Assembly (NCBI RefSeq): GCF_040256645.1
Contig: NZ_CP158281.1
Span: 2,914,001 to 2,978,000 of the forward strand
Origin: Brevibacterium sp. CBA3109
GTDB taxonomy: Bacteria > Actinomycetota > Actinomycetes > Actinomycetales > Brevibacteriaceae
Reading direction: 5' to 3'
Length of the DNA: 64,000 nucleotides
This document shows, one piece after another, positions 15,813 through 23,379 of the stretch (position 1 is its first letter; each line of letters begins with the position of its first letter). Position numbers and translations under genes: made by a program. The notes under the pieces are model-generated. The model searched no databases, was not told where the DNA came from, and saw nothing but the letters and a program-made list of their open reading frames with translations.

Positions 15813-17420
15813 ATGACCACGACTGGCACGACTGTCCTTCAGGCAAGCCTGGATGTCTTCCGCGCCCACGGAATGACGACGATCTTCGGCAACCCCGGAT
15901 CGAACGAACTGCCATTCCTCGCCGGACTCGGCGATGACTTCCGCTTCATCCTCGGCCTCCATGAACAGGTCGTCGTCGGCATGGCCGAAGGTTTCTCACG
16001 CGTCACAGGACGTCCGGTTCTGGTCAACCTGCATGCGGCATCCGGGTCCGGCAACGGGATGGGGGCGCTGACCAACGCCCATTACGGCCACGTTCCGCTG
16101 GTCATCCTCGCCGGCCAACAGGTCCGCCGGACGGTCGGCCAGGAGACCATGCTGGCCAGCGCGGATGCCGCCACTCTGCCGATGCCGCTGGTGAAGTACT
16201 CCCATGAGCCGTTGTCGGCCGCTGACGTCCCGCGGACCCTGTCCCAGGCCGCCTTCGAGGCAGTCACCCAGCCAAGTGGGCCCGTCTATGTGTCGGTTCC
16301 CTTGGACGATTGGGACGAACCGGCGCTCGCCGATGATGACCTGCTGGCGGCACGATCGGTCTCGACCGGGCGGGGTCTCGATCCAGATCTTGAACGGGAG
16401 CTGCTCGCCTCGCTTGATGGGGCGAAGCGTCCCGCCCTCGTCGTTGGCCCCCAGGTCGATGCTGCCGCTGTCATAGATCCGAACGTCATGGAGGCAGTGA
16501 CGTCGCTGGCGGAGAAGCTCGACGCCTCTGTATATATTGCGCCCTCCCCCACCCGCTGTCCCTTCCCGACGACCCATCCGAACTTCGAGGGAGTCCTGGT
16601 CCCCGGGATCCAGTCCGTGCGTGACCAACTGGCCGACCATGATGTCGTCCTGGTGCTGGGGGCCGCCGTGTTCAGATATCACCGTTGGGAGCCCTCGAAC
16701 TATCTGAGCCCTGGCACCGAGGTCATCCAGATCACCCAGGACCCGCGCGAGGCCACTCGGGCACCGTTCGGCAAGGCCGTCATCACCGATGTCGCCAGCA
16801 CCGCTGTGACCCTTGCGGCACAGATCACCGATCGCGGTACGCGTCGCGGCGAGCGCGGCTGCCGGATCATGAGCCCGGCCCCCACCTCGGCGGAGGGAAT
16901 GACCGGCGGAGAAGTTCTCGAGGTGCTCAACGAGCACGTCGATGACTCGGTGTCCTACGTCAATGAGACCACCACCTTGGATCTCGACTACCTCGAGCGA
17001 GTCGCCATCGACAGGCCCGGAATGTACGCCTTCCCGGCCTCAGGTGGTCTGGGCTTCGGTCTTCCCGTTGCCGTCGGGATGGCAATCGGGGCACCAGAGA
17101 AGACGATCGTGGCGACCGTCGGTGACGGCTCGGCGAACTACGGCATCACCGCGCTGTATACGGCGGCTCAACTGCAGACGCGGACGGTGTTCGTCATCGT
17201 CAACAACTCCGGCTACGGCGCCCTGGCAGGTTTTGCCCAGCACATGGGTGTGCCCAAGGTTCCCGGGCTGGCTCTGGGCGGCATCGACTTCGTCTCGCTG
17301 GCCCGCGGCTACGGGGTTCCCGCCAAGCAGACGTCGAACCGTGCCGAGTTCGCCTCCGCCTATCGGGAGGCACTCGACGCCTCTGGCCCGGTGCTCATCG
17401 ACGCCACGATCGTCTCGTGA
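15813..17420 (+). CDS. mdlC: benzoylformate decarboxylase (ThDP-dependent)
   Basis: A 535-residue thiamine-diphosphate enzyme with the usual three domains. FGNPGSNELPFLAGL and LHEQVVVGMAEGFSR at the N-terminus carry the active-site Ser and the ThDP-activating Glu. NLHAASGSGNGMGAL is the benzoylformate-decarboxylase-type His loop. VGDGSANYGITALYTAAQL with VNN closes the ThDP/Mg motif. The reaction is benzoylformate to benzaldehyde plus CO2, or a related 2-oxo acid. No mandelate-pathway partner is adjacent. AGAGAGG precedes the ATG. Confidence 0.85.
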   Translation: MTTTGTTVLQASLDVFRAHGMTTIFGNPGSNELPFLAGLGDDFRFILGLHEQVVVGMAEGFSRVTGRPVLVNLHAASGSGNGMGALTNAHYGHVPLVILAGQQVRRTVGQETMLASADAATLPMPLVKYSHEPLSAADVPRTLSQAAFEAVTQPSGPVYVSVPLDDWDEPALADDDLLAARSVSTGRGLDPDLERELLASLDGAKRPALVVGPQVDAAAVIDPNVMEAVTSLAEKLDASVYIAPSPTRCPFPTTHPNFEGVLVPGIQSVRDQLADHDVVLVLGAAVFRYHRWEPSNYLSPGTEVIQITQDPREATRAPFGKAVITDVASTAVTLAAQITDRGTRRGERGCRIMSPAPTSAEGMTGGEVLEVLNEHVDDSVSYVNETTTLDLDYLERVAIDRPGMYAFPASGGLGFGLPVAVGMAIGAPEKTIVATVGDGSANYGITALYTAAQLQTRTVFVIVNNSGYGALAGFAQHMGVPKVPGLALGGIDFVSLARGYGVPAKQTSNRAEFASAYREALDASGPVLIDATIVS

Positions 17421-17455
17421 TCGCGGCGTAAGTCGTGTCGTGATTGCGAGGTAAG

Positions 17456-17475
17456 GGGTCCTGCCCGTGGGACCC
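17456..17475 (+). terminator. hairpin downstream of mdlC
   Basis: GGGTCC (17456-17461) pairs with GGACCC (17470-17475). The two copies of an 18-bp imperfect repeat, TCGTGATYGCG-type (17415-17432 and 17438-17455), lie just before it. There is no T-run, so termination is tentative. Confidence 0.3.
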
Positions 17476-17609
17476 GACTGAAGGCGGGGCCAGGGAGCAA
17501 GGTTCGCGACTCTCGTGCGAGCAGGGCGCGGATCGCGTGAGCGACGCCATCGACAGTTCACTCCCCATAGCTTCCGAGGGTCCACCATTTCGCGGGCAAA
17601 AGTATATGA

Positions 17610-17749
17610 GGCACCGAGCGTGGCATCCGGGCTGCTTATCTGAGTCTCGTCGTGGAGTTGCAGCGAGAATGCACTGCGCAGTATACTCAGAGGCGTAAGC
17701 CCCGTGTGGACCGCTGGTTTCGACCATGTCGCCGGGGCACTGATTTTTT
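17610..17749 (+). ncRNA. candidate structured small RNA upstream of the Abi_2 gene (abiF-RNA-like)
   Basis: This 343-bp stretch holds no protein gene. Visible structure: TCTGAGT (17639-17645) pairs with ACTCAGA (17685-17691), closing a domain that contains TCTCG (17645-17649)/CGAGA (17664-17668) and the palindrome ACTGCGCAGT (17673-17682). It is followed by GCCCCG (17699-17704)/CGGGGC (17733-17738) enclosing TGGT-TTCG-ACCA. A T6 run follows, 15 nt before the Abi_2 ATG. A TATATG box at 17603-17608 could be the -10. Established knowledge: Abi_2/AbiF genes are recurrently preceded by a conserved RNA (the abiF RNA motif). The identification here is by position and fold only. Confidence 0.5.
17699..17749 (+). 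terminator. intrinsic terminator between the candidate RNA and the Abi_2 gene
   Basis: A 6-bp GC stem (17699-17704 with 17733-17738) with an inner UUCG-capped hairpin (17715-17726), followed by TTTTTT at 17744-17749. It would end the upstream RNA just before the Abi_2 start at 17764. Confidence 0.6.
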
Positions 17750-17763
17750 GAGATACTTTTTTC

Positions 17764-18444
17764 ATGTCTGACCAGTGGATAGACTCCTGGCTCGGAGCTG
17801 CGCGCTTCTAGCGATACATTGACGAATGCAACGGCGACCGCTCGCGAGCGCTGGCACTATACGAGTGGAACGTCGAACTCGGCCAGGACCTCATGCACGA
17901 TATTGCGCACTTCGAGGTCGCACTCCGCAACGCCTACGACATAGCCATCTCCACCGCTTGGCCACACAGTCCGCACTGGTTACTGCACGCAGAATCCCCC
18001 GCTGTGATGCCAATCTGGCGCACGAAACTTGTCAATGGGATCAAGCGCGGCTCGGACGTCAACTTTCGGACACGAAAGAATGTTGATGACGCGATCAGAA
18101 AATGTGGATATGGGAATGCAGACCCCGGGAAAGTCATTGCCGAATTAACATTTGGGTTCTGGCGCCAGCTCACGACGAAAGCAATGGAGAAGAGCGTCTG
18201 GGTTCCTTATCTTCATACGGCTTTTCCCCACGGCACATCCCGTAGCATCATCGACGCTCAGATCTCAGCAGTGAATGCTCTGCGCAATCGAATCGCACAT
18301 CACGAGCCACTCTTTACACCAACCATTGACCCTGAGACCACTCACGCGGACATGCTGGACTGCCTCCGACTGCTCTCGCCAGATGTTTACGCTCATGTTC
18401 TGCGCACGTCGAAAGCTTCGCAAACCCTTGCCGCTATGCCGTGA
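17764..18444 (+). pseudogene. Abi_2 (AbiD/AbiF-like) HEPN protein with an amber codon at position 16
   Basis: Reading from ATG 17764 gives MSDQWIDSWLGAARF, then TAG (17809-17811), then RYIDECNGDRSRALALYEWN running without interruption to 18444. The whole is 226 codons and matches Abi-family organisation: an N-terminal ALYEWN...HFEVALRNAYD module and a C-terminal HEPN-type RNRIAH (Rx4H, about residues 174-179 of the full frame). The TAG is a point nonsense change, not a frameshift. Restart at ATG 17893 would give 183 residues and still include the HEPN motif. GC content is below that of the neighbours. A structured RNA candidate lies immediately upstream. Possible states: dead gene, truncated active product, or sequencing error. 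Confidence 0.75.
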
Positions 18445-18596
18445 AGTTTTTCGCACCTATCGCAATTGCCAGGTTTGTTCTAGCCACTGAAGTCTCGATA
18501 TCCTGGGAACTGAGCACCACAGGCAAGAAACGGTCGGGACGACCCGAACGCATTCAGTCACGATGAGGACGGCCTCGAAGAATAGGAACGCCCGTC

Positions 18597-19796
18597 ATGA
18601 CTGCAGCAATTCGCAACATCCTCACTCCTGCTGCCATCCTTCGCCTCATCCTCGGCTGGGGCGCCTTCGTCGCGCTCCTTTTCGTAGGCCCACTGCTGGC
18701 TCCACCTGTTCCGGGCCCACTTCTCGTCACCGCACTGATCATCATCGTCGGCGTCATCCTCATCTGTGCCTTCGGCGTCGTCCACGAGGCCGAGCACCTG
18801 GCCCGCCGCCTCGGCGATCCCTATGGTTCCCTCGTCCTCACCCTCTCGATCGTGCTCATCGAAGTGGTGCTCATCGCCGCAGTCCTTCTGGGACCCGGCG
18901 AGCATGCCACCATCGCCCGAGACTCGGTTATGGCCGTGTCGATGATCATCCTGGGCGGCGTCATCGGACTGTGCCTCCTGGTGGCCGGGCTCAAACACGG
19001 CAGCCTCGCCCATAACCGCACGGGGGTCTCGACGTATCTGTCGCTCATCATCGTCCTCGCCGCTCTCGCCTTCGCCCTGCCCGCACTCATCGGCACGAAC
19101 GGCAGCTACGAACAATGGCAGGAGATCCCGATCATCGTCATCACGATCGGCATCTACATCTTCTTCCTTTTTCGTCAGATGGGTGCTCAGGCCGCCGACT
19201 TCCACGAGGTCGATCCGCGACTGACGCAGCCCGCTGAGGTAGGCGGTGGGGCCACGGCCGGCACCGAGATGGGTGAGGCAACGACCACAGCCGTCGAGGA
19301 CGAACCTGCCAGGCAGAGCATCGGCGAGGTCATCTCCACCCACCGCACCGAGATCATTGTTCGCCTGGCACTTCTCATCGCCACAGTTACGCCCATCGTC
19401 CTGCTCTCCCACGATATGGCGTCGCTGCTCGATGACGGCTTGGGTCGCCTCGGCGCTCCTGTGGCTCTATCCGGGGTCGTCATCGCGCTCATCGTCTTCC
19501 TCCCGGAGACGATCACCTCGGTGAGAGCGGCGTGGCAGGGCGAGATCCAGCGAGTGAGCAATCTGTGCCACGGTGCGCAGGTGTCAACTGTGGGGCTGAC
19601 CATTCCGACCGTGCTGCTCATCGGGTTGCTCACCGAACAGCCGATCGTGCTCGCCGAATCCCCTGCGAACCTGCTCCTGTTCGCCCTCACCCTGCTGCTG
19701 TCGGTGACGACCTTCGCAGCAAAGCGGGTGACTGCTGTTCACGGTGCGGCCCACCTCGTCGTCTTCGCGATCTTCGGGATCACGCTCTTCTCCTGA
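18597..19796 (+). CDS. ChaA-like calcium/cation:proton antiporter
   Basis: A 399-residue membrane antiporter of the CaCA superfamily. The two alpha-repeat signatures are visible: VVHEAEHLARRLGDPYGSLVLTLSIVLIEVVLIA in the first half, and ALIVFLPETITSVRAAWQGEIQRVSNLCHGAQVSTVGLTIPTV in the second. An acidic cytoplasmic loop (about residues 200-245) separates the halves. The exchanger would export Ca2+ or Na+/K+ in exchange for protons. The ATG at 18597 is preceded by AGGAA. Confidence 0.85.
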   Translation: MTAAIRNILTPAAILRLILGWGAFVALLFVGPLLAPPVPGPLLVTALIIIVGVILICAFGVVHEAEHLARRLGDPYGSLVLTLSIVLIEVVLIAAVLLGPGEHATIARDSVMAVSMIILGGVIGLCLLVAGLKHGSLAHNRTGVSTYLSLIIVLAALAFALPALIGTNGSYEQWQEIPIIVITIGIYIFFLFRQMGAQAADFHEVDPRLTQPAEVGGGATAGTEMGEATTTAVEDEPARQSIGEVISTHRTEIIVRLALLIATVTPIVLLSHDMASLLDDGLGRLGAPVALSGVVIALIVFLPETITSVRAAWQGEIQRVSNLCHGAQVSTVGLTIPTVLLIGLLTEQPIVLAESPANLLLFALTLLLSVTTFAAKRVTAVHGAAHLVVFAIFGITLFS

Positions 19797-19937
19797 CACG
19801 GCCCGGAACTGGCGATGTGCAGCTGGCCGTGCGCCCGTCGTCGACGCTCGGGTGGAAATCCGATCGGCATGGTCTGCAACCTGCTCGGCTCAGGGGCCGC
19901 AGCCCGCTCAGCGGCCGCCTCGGCGACTGTTCGCGGC
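19797..19937. other. intergenic segment holding a remnant of an HNH/Excalibur gene end
   Basis: Between chaA and the degenerate HNH gene. The last 25 bases (19914-19938) match the 3' end and downstream flank of the intact HNH gene (21163-21187) at all but two positions. On the minus strand, GGCTGCGAATAG (Gly-Cys-Glu-stop) of the intact gene corresponds to GGCCGCGAACAG here. CACGGCC and GGCCGTG farther left form a possible chaA terminator stem. Confidence 0.6.
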
Positions 19938-21044
19938 CTAATCCTTCGGTGCAGTGGTCGCCGAGTCTGCGGTCGAGCGATCTGCATCGCCGTCAGCCGG
20001 AGTCGTTGCGGACTCCGCTGAGTGGGCCTCCGCGGTCTTCTCCGAAGACTCCGCAGGGACGTCCTCGGCAGCTGATTCAGTCGAGGCGGACTCGGCCTTC
20101 ACGCTCTCACCCTCGCCCGGTTCCGGCCAGGCCACTGCCTTGGTGAAGGCAGGCTGATCCGCACACGTGTCGAGCGCGGCCTCCATGCCATCCTTCTCAG
20201 CAGCGGCCACCCACAGTCCGTACTTGTGCTTGACCGCGATCTGCCTGGATACGTATTCGCAGTGGAAGTCCTCGTTCGGCGGCAGCCAGGCGGCTGCGTC
20301 CCCACTGCCCTTCTGCCGAATGACTTTCGCGCTGACTGTCAGCAGATTGAGCGGGTCGTTGCCGAACTCCTTAAGTTCATCAACGGACATGGACGAGGCT
20401 CCGGTCTGCCGGGCGTTGGAACCGGAGACGATGAGATCGATGCCGAGATTGGCGGATCCGCGCTCGAAGGCAGACGACTCACCAAGGTAGTCGTCGTCGA
20501 GATCACCGGCTGCAACAACACACCCATTCGTCCCCGCCTCGATCTCAAGATCCTTGAGGTCGCGCCTGAGCGCATCGTTGTGAGTATCGCAGCCGTTGTC
20601 ATCGACATCTGAAGCCCAGTCGAAGAGATCCGAGTCGTAACCGGTCCTGTGCTCTTTGACCTTGACCGCAAGCTCTTCGAGCATCGACCGTGCCGCGCCC
20701 AGGTCCGCGGTGCTGACGCTGCGCTGTGAAGAATCGCTGCCGTCTTCGCCGTCGGCTGCAGGCTTCGCCTCGTTCTGTGCCGAGACGTCAGGGCCCGAAT
20801 TCGCGGGCGCCTCCGGGGCATCGTGCGGTCGAGGTCGGGAGGCAGGCGCTGCCGAGGCTGCAGGTCGTGAGGGCACCGGGTCGGAATCCGCGGAGCCTCC
20901 CCCGCCGGTCGACCACGCGACTTCGCTTCCGGCGACCTGGGTCACGCTGCCGCCCGCGCACCCGGAGAGCAACGTGAAGACAATTATGACAGGAAGGGAC
21001 ACTGCCCGAATTCGAGTGCTGCGAGCAGCGACTGCGGAGATCAT
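19938..21044 (-). CDS. secreted HNH (DUF1524-type) lipoprotein paralogue with lost catalytic residues
   Basis: A 368-residue lipoprotein (lipobox LLSGC, Cys29 from ATG 21044), then a Ser/Pro/Ala-rich linker and a DUF1524-type nuclease fold. The fold is kept (GYDSDLFDWASDVDDNGCDT, AGTNGCVVAAGDLDDDY, GNDPLNLLTVS, GDAAAWLPP, CEYVSRQIAVKHKYGLWV). However, the HNH His is Leu204 (GIDLIVSGSN instead of DIDHIVARSN) and the active-site Asn is Ile242. The C-terminal Excalibur domain of its neighbour is replaced by an acidic Ala/Ser/Glu/Thr-rich tail. It is probably catalytically inactive yet still constrained. It lies directly downstream of its intact paralogue in the same direction. Confidence 0.8.
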   Translation of the reverse strand: MISAVAARSTRIRAVSLPVIIVFTLLSGCAGGSVTQVAGSEVAWSTGGGGSADSDPVPSRPAASAAPASRPRPHDAPEAPANSGPDVSAQNEAKPAADGEDGSDSSQRSVSTADLGAARSMLEELAVKVKEHRTGYDSDLFDWASDVDDNGCDTHNDALRRDLKDLEIEAGTNGCVVAAGDLDDDYLGESSAFERGSANLGIDLIVSGSNARQTGASSMSVDELKEFGNDPLNLLTVSAKVIRQKGSGDAAAWLPPNEDFHCEYVSRQIAVKHKYGLWVAAAEKDGMEAALDTCADQPAFTKAVAWPEPGEGESVKAESASTESAAEDVPAESSEKTAEAHSAESATTPADGDADRSTADSATTAPKD

Positions 21045-21175
21045 CGAAATGGGCACGCTTGAAATGTTAGGGCAGGTTGTCCCAATAATGGTCACTTCCA
21101 CCCATTCGTTCATCGATTCGTTATCTGTTGAAAATGAAACGGCCCTCAAACATGGGAGATCAGCCGCCTCGGCGA

Positions 21176-22270
21176 CTATTCGCAGCCGACGCCATCGCCG
21201 TCACGGTCGAGATGAGACGCATACCCCGGGTCACCTCGGCGAACGGGTGCAGCACCGGCGTCACGGGCCGCGGTGCAGTTCTTGTAGAAGACGGAACCGG
21301 ACGATCCCGTCCCCGACTCTGACGACTTCGGCCCCGACCCGGAGTTGGTCTTCTTCTTCGAACTCGGCTGCTCCTTCGCCGTCGTCACGTTGTCGCCCTC
21401 GCCCGGGTCCGGCCAGGCGACATTCTTCGTGAACGCGGGCTGGTCATTGCACGCGCCGAGCACTCGCTTCATCGCGGTCTTCTCCGCCTTGACCACCCAC
21501 AGGTCGTACTTGTGCTTGATCGCGATCTGACGGGAGACGTATTCGCATCGGTAGCTCTTGGCCGGTGGCAACCAGGTCGCGGCGTCGCCATCGCCCTTCT
21601 GCCGGTTGAGGCTCGAGCTCACGGCCAACAGGTTGAGCGGGTCGTTGCCGAGATCTTTGAGAGTGTCCTCGTCGAACGTCGCGGCACCGGTCTGCCAGGC
21701 GTTGGACCGGGCGACGATGTGGTCGATGTCGATGTTGTTCGGACTCCGGTCGAAGGCGTAAGTCTCACCCTTGTACTGATCACTGAGGTCACCGGCGATG
21801 ACGACGCAGCCCTTCGACCCCGCCTTGAGGGTGATGCCGCGCAGGTCGCGGCGCAGCACGTCGTTGCGGGTGTCGCAGCCATTGTGGTCCGCGTCCGAAC
21901 GCCATGAGAAGAGGTCTGCGTCGTAGCCGGTCTTCGGAGCCCGGCCCTTGACCGCCAGTTCGTCCAGCATCGCCAGAGCTGTGCCCGGAGTCGATCCGCC
22001 GGCCCGGCCTTGTTCGGTCTCCTCTGACATATCCTCCTCCTCGCTGGACTCATTGGGTGTCGTGGCCTCAGTCTCGGCCTCGGATTCGGCCGTCGCTGCA
22101 GTCGGTGGGCTTGATTCCAAGGTCCAGGATGCATCATCGGCGCTGACCTCGACGTCGCCACCGTCGGCGCAGGCGGAGAGCAGAGCGAGGCTGAGGACCG
22201 TGATGAGAGCGAAGACCACGCCTGCCCACAGGCGATTCGTGGCATGGTTGAGGAAGGAGGAGAAGCGCAT
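21176..22270 (-). CDS. secreted HNH endonuclease (DUF1524-type) lipoprotein with Excalibur domain
   Basis: A 364-residue lipoprotein. Signal with lipobox LLSAC (Cys34 from ATG 22270), Glu/Ser/Thr-rich linker to about residue 95, then the HNH fold: GYDADLFSWRSDADHNGCDT, DIDHIVARSNAWQTGA (His184), NDPLNLLAVSSSLNRQKG (Asn222), GDGDAATWLPP, CEYVSRQIAIKHKYDLWV. The C-terminus (about 328-364) is an Excalibur calcium-binding domain (YKNCTAARDAG ... DRDGDGVGCE). The family includes extracellular nucleases; roles in DNA scavenging or competition are plausible. ATG 22270 is chosen because it gives a compact signal peptide; the open frame extends to 22345. Confidence 0.85.
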   Translation of the reverse strand: MRFSSFLNHATNRLWAGVVFALITVLSLALLSACADGGDVEVSADDASWTLESSPPTAATAESEAETEATTPNESSEEEDMSEETEQGRAGGSTPGTALAMLDELAVKGRAPKTGYDADLFSWRSDADHNGCDTRNDVLRRDLRGITLKAGSKGCVVIAGDLSDQYKGETYAFDRSPNNIDIDHIVARSNAWQTGAATFDEDTLKDLGNDPLNLLAVSSSLNRQKGDGDAATWLPPAKSYRCEYVSRQIAIKHKYDLWVVKAEKTAMKRVLGACNDQPAFTKNVAWPDPGEGDNVTTAKEQPSSKKKTNSGSGPKSSESGTGSSGSVFYKNCTAARDAGAAPVRRGDPGYASHLDRDGDGVGCE

Positions 22271-22440
22271 GGGTGTCCAGTCGTGAACAAGGGTGAGAAC
22301 GTGGTCGTGGACCGTGACCGGCAATGCTGCCGGCCCCCGATCCACTACGGAAATGATATGACTGAATCGTGCCCGTAGCAGGACTTGCGGGGAGATAGAG
22401 ACGAATTCGTTATCAGCGGCGACAGAAGGGATGGCCAGTC

Positions 22441-23148
22441 ATGCGACACGATTCCGAGCGACCACAGACCTCGCGCCTGGTCACAGAGGTCCCGGTTCCC
22501 GGTCACTGGCTCCAGGTACTCGCCACGATGCGCGCAGACTCGTTCACCTGCTTGAGCCTCGACGACTTTCGCGCTGAGGCTGCCCATATCCTCATCGTCT
22601 CCCCCACCGCTGAGGTGGCCCTGGCTTGCTTCCCCGACCTCCTCGACAGTGACGGCGCGTTCACAGTGGCCGATTCCGGTGCTGGAGATGAGTTCATCGA
22701 GATCATCACCGCCGAGGCGGTTGTGCCCGAACAGGTCCCCGCGGGGACGTGGATCTTCCTCCCTCACCGACAGGACGGGTGGACGCAACTCGAGACCGCC
22801 TCGGCGCGGGTACGATCTGGACTGGTCAAGGAGAACACGGCCCGGGGCCGGGATGCGAAGTTCACCCTCATCGAATACGGAGTCAACCTGTGGCTATGGG
22901 CCGAACCACCCTATGGAGGCGGGGATCCCGTCTGCCATGCCGGGGAACTCATCAGCTGGGAGAGCGCCTGGGCGCTCAGCGATACGAGTGACACAGGGTC
23001 TGATGACACAGGATCTGGTGGCACAGGGTCTAGTGGCGCAGGATCTGATGGCAGCGGAAACTCTGCCCGCCCGCCGGACGTCGCCACGCGGCCACCCATC
23101 TACTTCGGCTTGCCCACCGTGCTGCGCGATCGCCGCCGGAACGGGTAG
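22441..23148 (+). CDS. hypothetical protein with Gly/Ser/Thr repeat tract
   Basis: A 235-residue protein I do not recognise. Residues 1-180 are mixed alpha/beta in composition (HWLQVLATMRADSFTCLSLD, AGTWIFLPHRQDGWTQLE, FTLIEYGVNLWLWAEPPYGG), with no signal peptide or membrane segment. A repeat of TGSDD/TGSGG-type pentapeptides follows, then a short basic end (VLRDRRRNG). GAAGGGA precedes the ATG. The sense strand is preferred over an antisense frame because its codon use and composition resemble the neighbours. Confidence 0.5.
   Translation: MRHDSERPQTSRLVTEVPVPGHWLQVLATMRADSFTCLSLDDFRAEAAHILIVSPTAEVALACFPDLLDSDGAFTVADSGAGDEFIEIITAEAVVPEQVPAGTWIFLPHRQDGWTQLETASARVRSGLVKENTARGRDAKFTLIEYGVNLWLWAEPPYGGGDPVCHAGELISWESAWALSDTSDTGSDDTGSGGTGSSGAGSDGSGNSARPPDVATRPPIYFGLPTVLRDRRRNG
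22987..23051 (+). repeat. 15-bp tandem repeat inside the hypothetical gene
   Basis: Four to five units of the form GRCACAGGRTCTGRTG in tandem encode (T/A)GS(D/S/G)(D/G). The 15-bp period keeps the frame, so copy-number change would alter only linker length. Confidence 0.7.
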
Positions 23149-23274
23149 AGCCCGGAGCCGGCCACCTGAGGACAGACAGTCTCATCACGTAGGTCAGACT
23201 CTGCAGCATCGAGCGGCCCACTTACCGTCGCGGGAGCAGGGTATAGAGTAGCCCGTCGATGATAAGTGGTCCCC

Positions 23275-23353
23275 TCGGCGCCGCGCCCCAGCGCAAGCTC
23301 AGGCTTCGGCGCCGCGCCCCGGCGCAAGCTCAGGCCTCGACGCCGCGCCGCGG
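23275..23353. repeat. 31-bp tandem repeat, about 2.5 copies
   Basis: Unit 1 at 23275-23305 and unit 2 at 23306-23336 differ at two positions; a partial third unit runs to 23353. Each unit contains GGCGCCGCGCCCC and GCGCAAGCTCAGGC. It lies in the convergent gap between the hypothetical gene and the TauE gene, so it may help end transcription. No known repeat family is recognised. Confidence 0.75.
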
Positions 23354-23379
23354 CCAGGGTTCGCTGGGCGGCACCCGCC

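Noticed and set aside
22345-22788. Minus-strand 147-codon frame overlapping the hypothetical gene at 22441
   Set aside because: Its composition is antisense-like and it lacks a good start. The plus-strand frame is longer and has a Shine-Dalgarno sequence.
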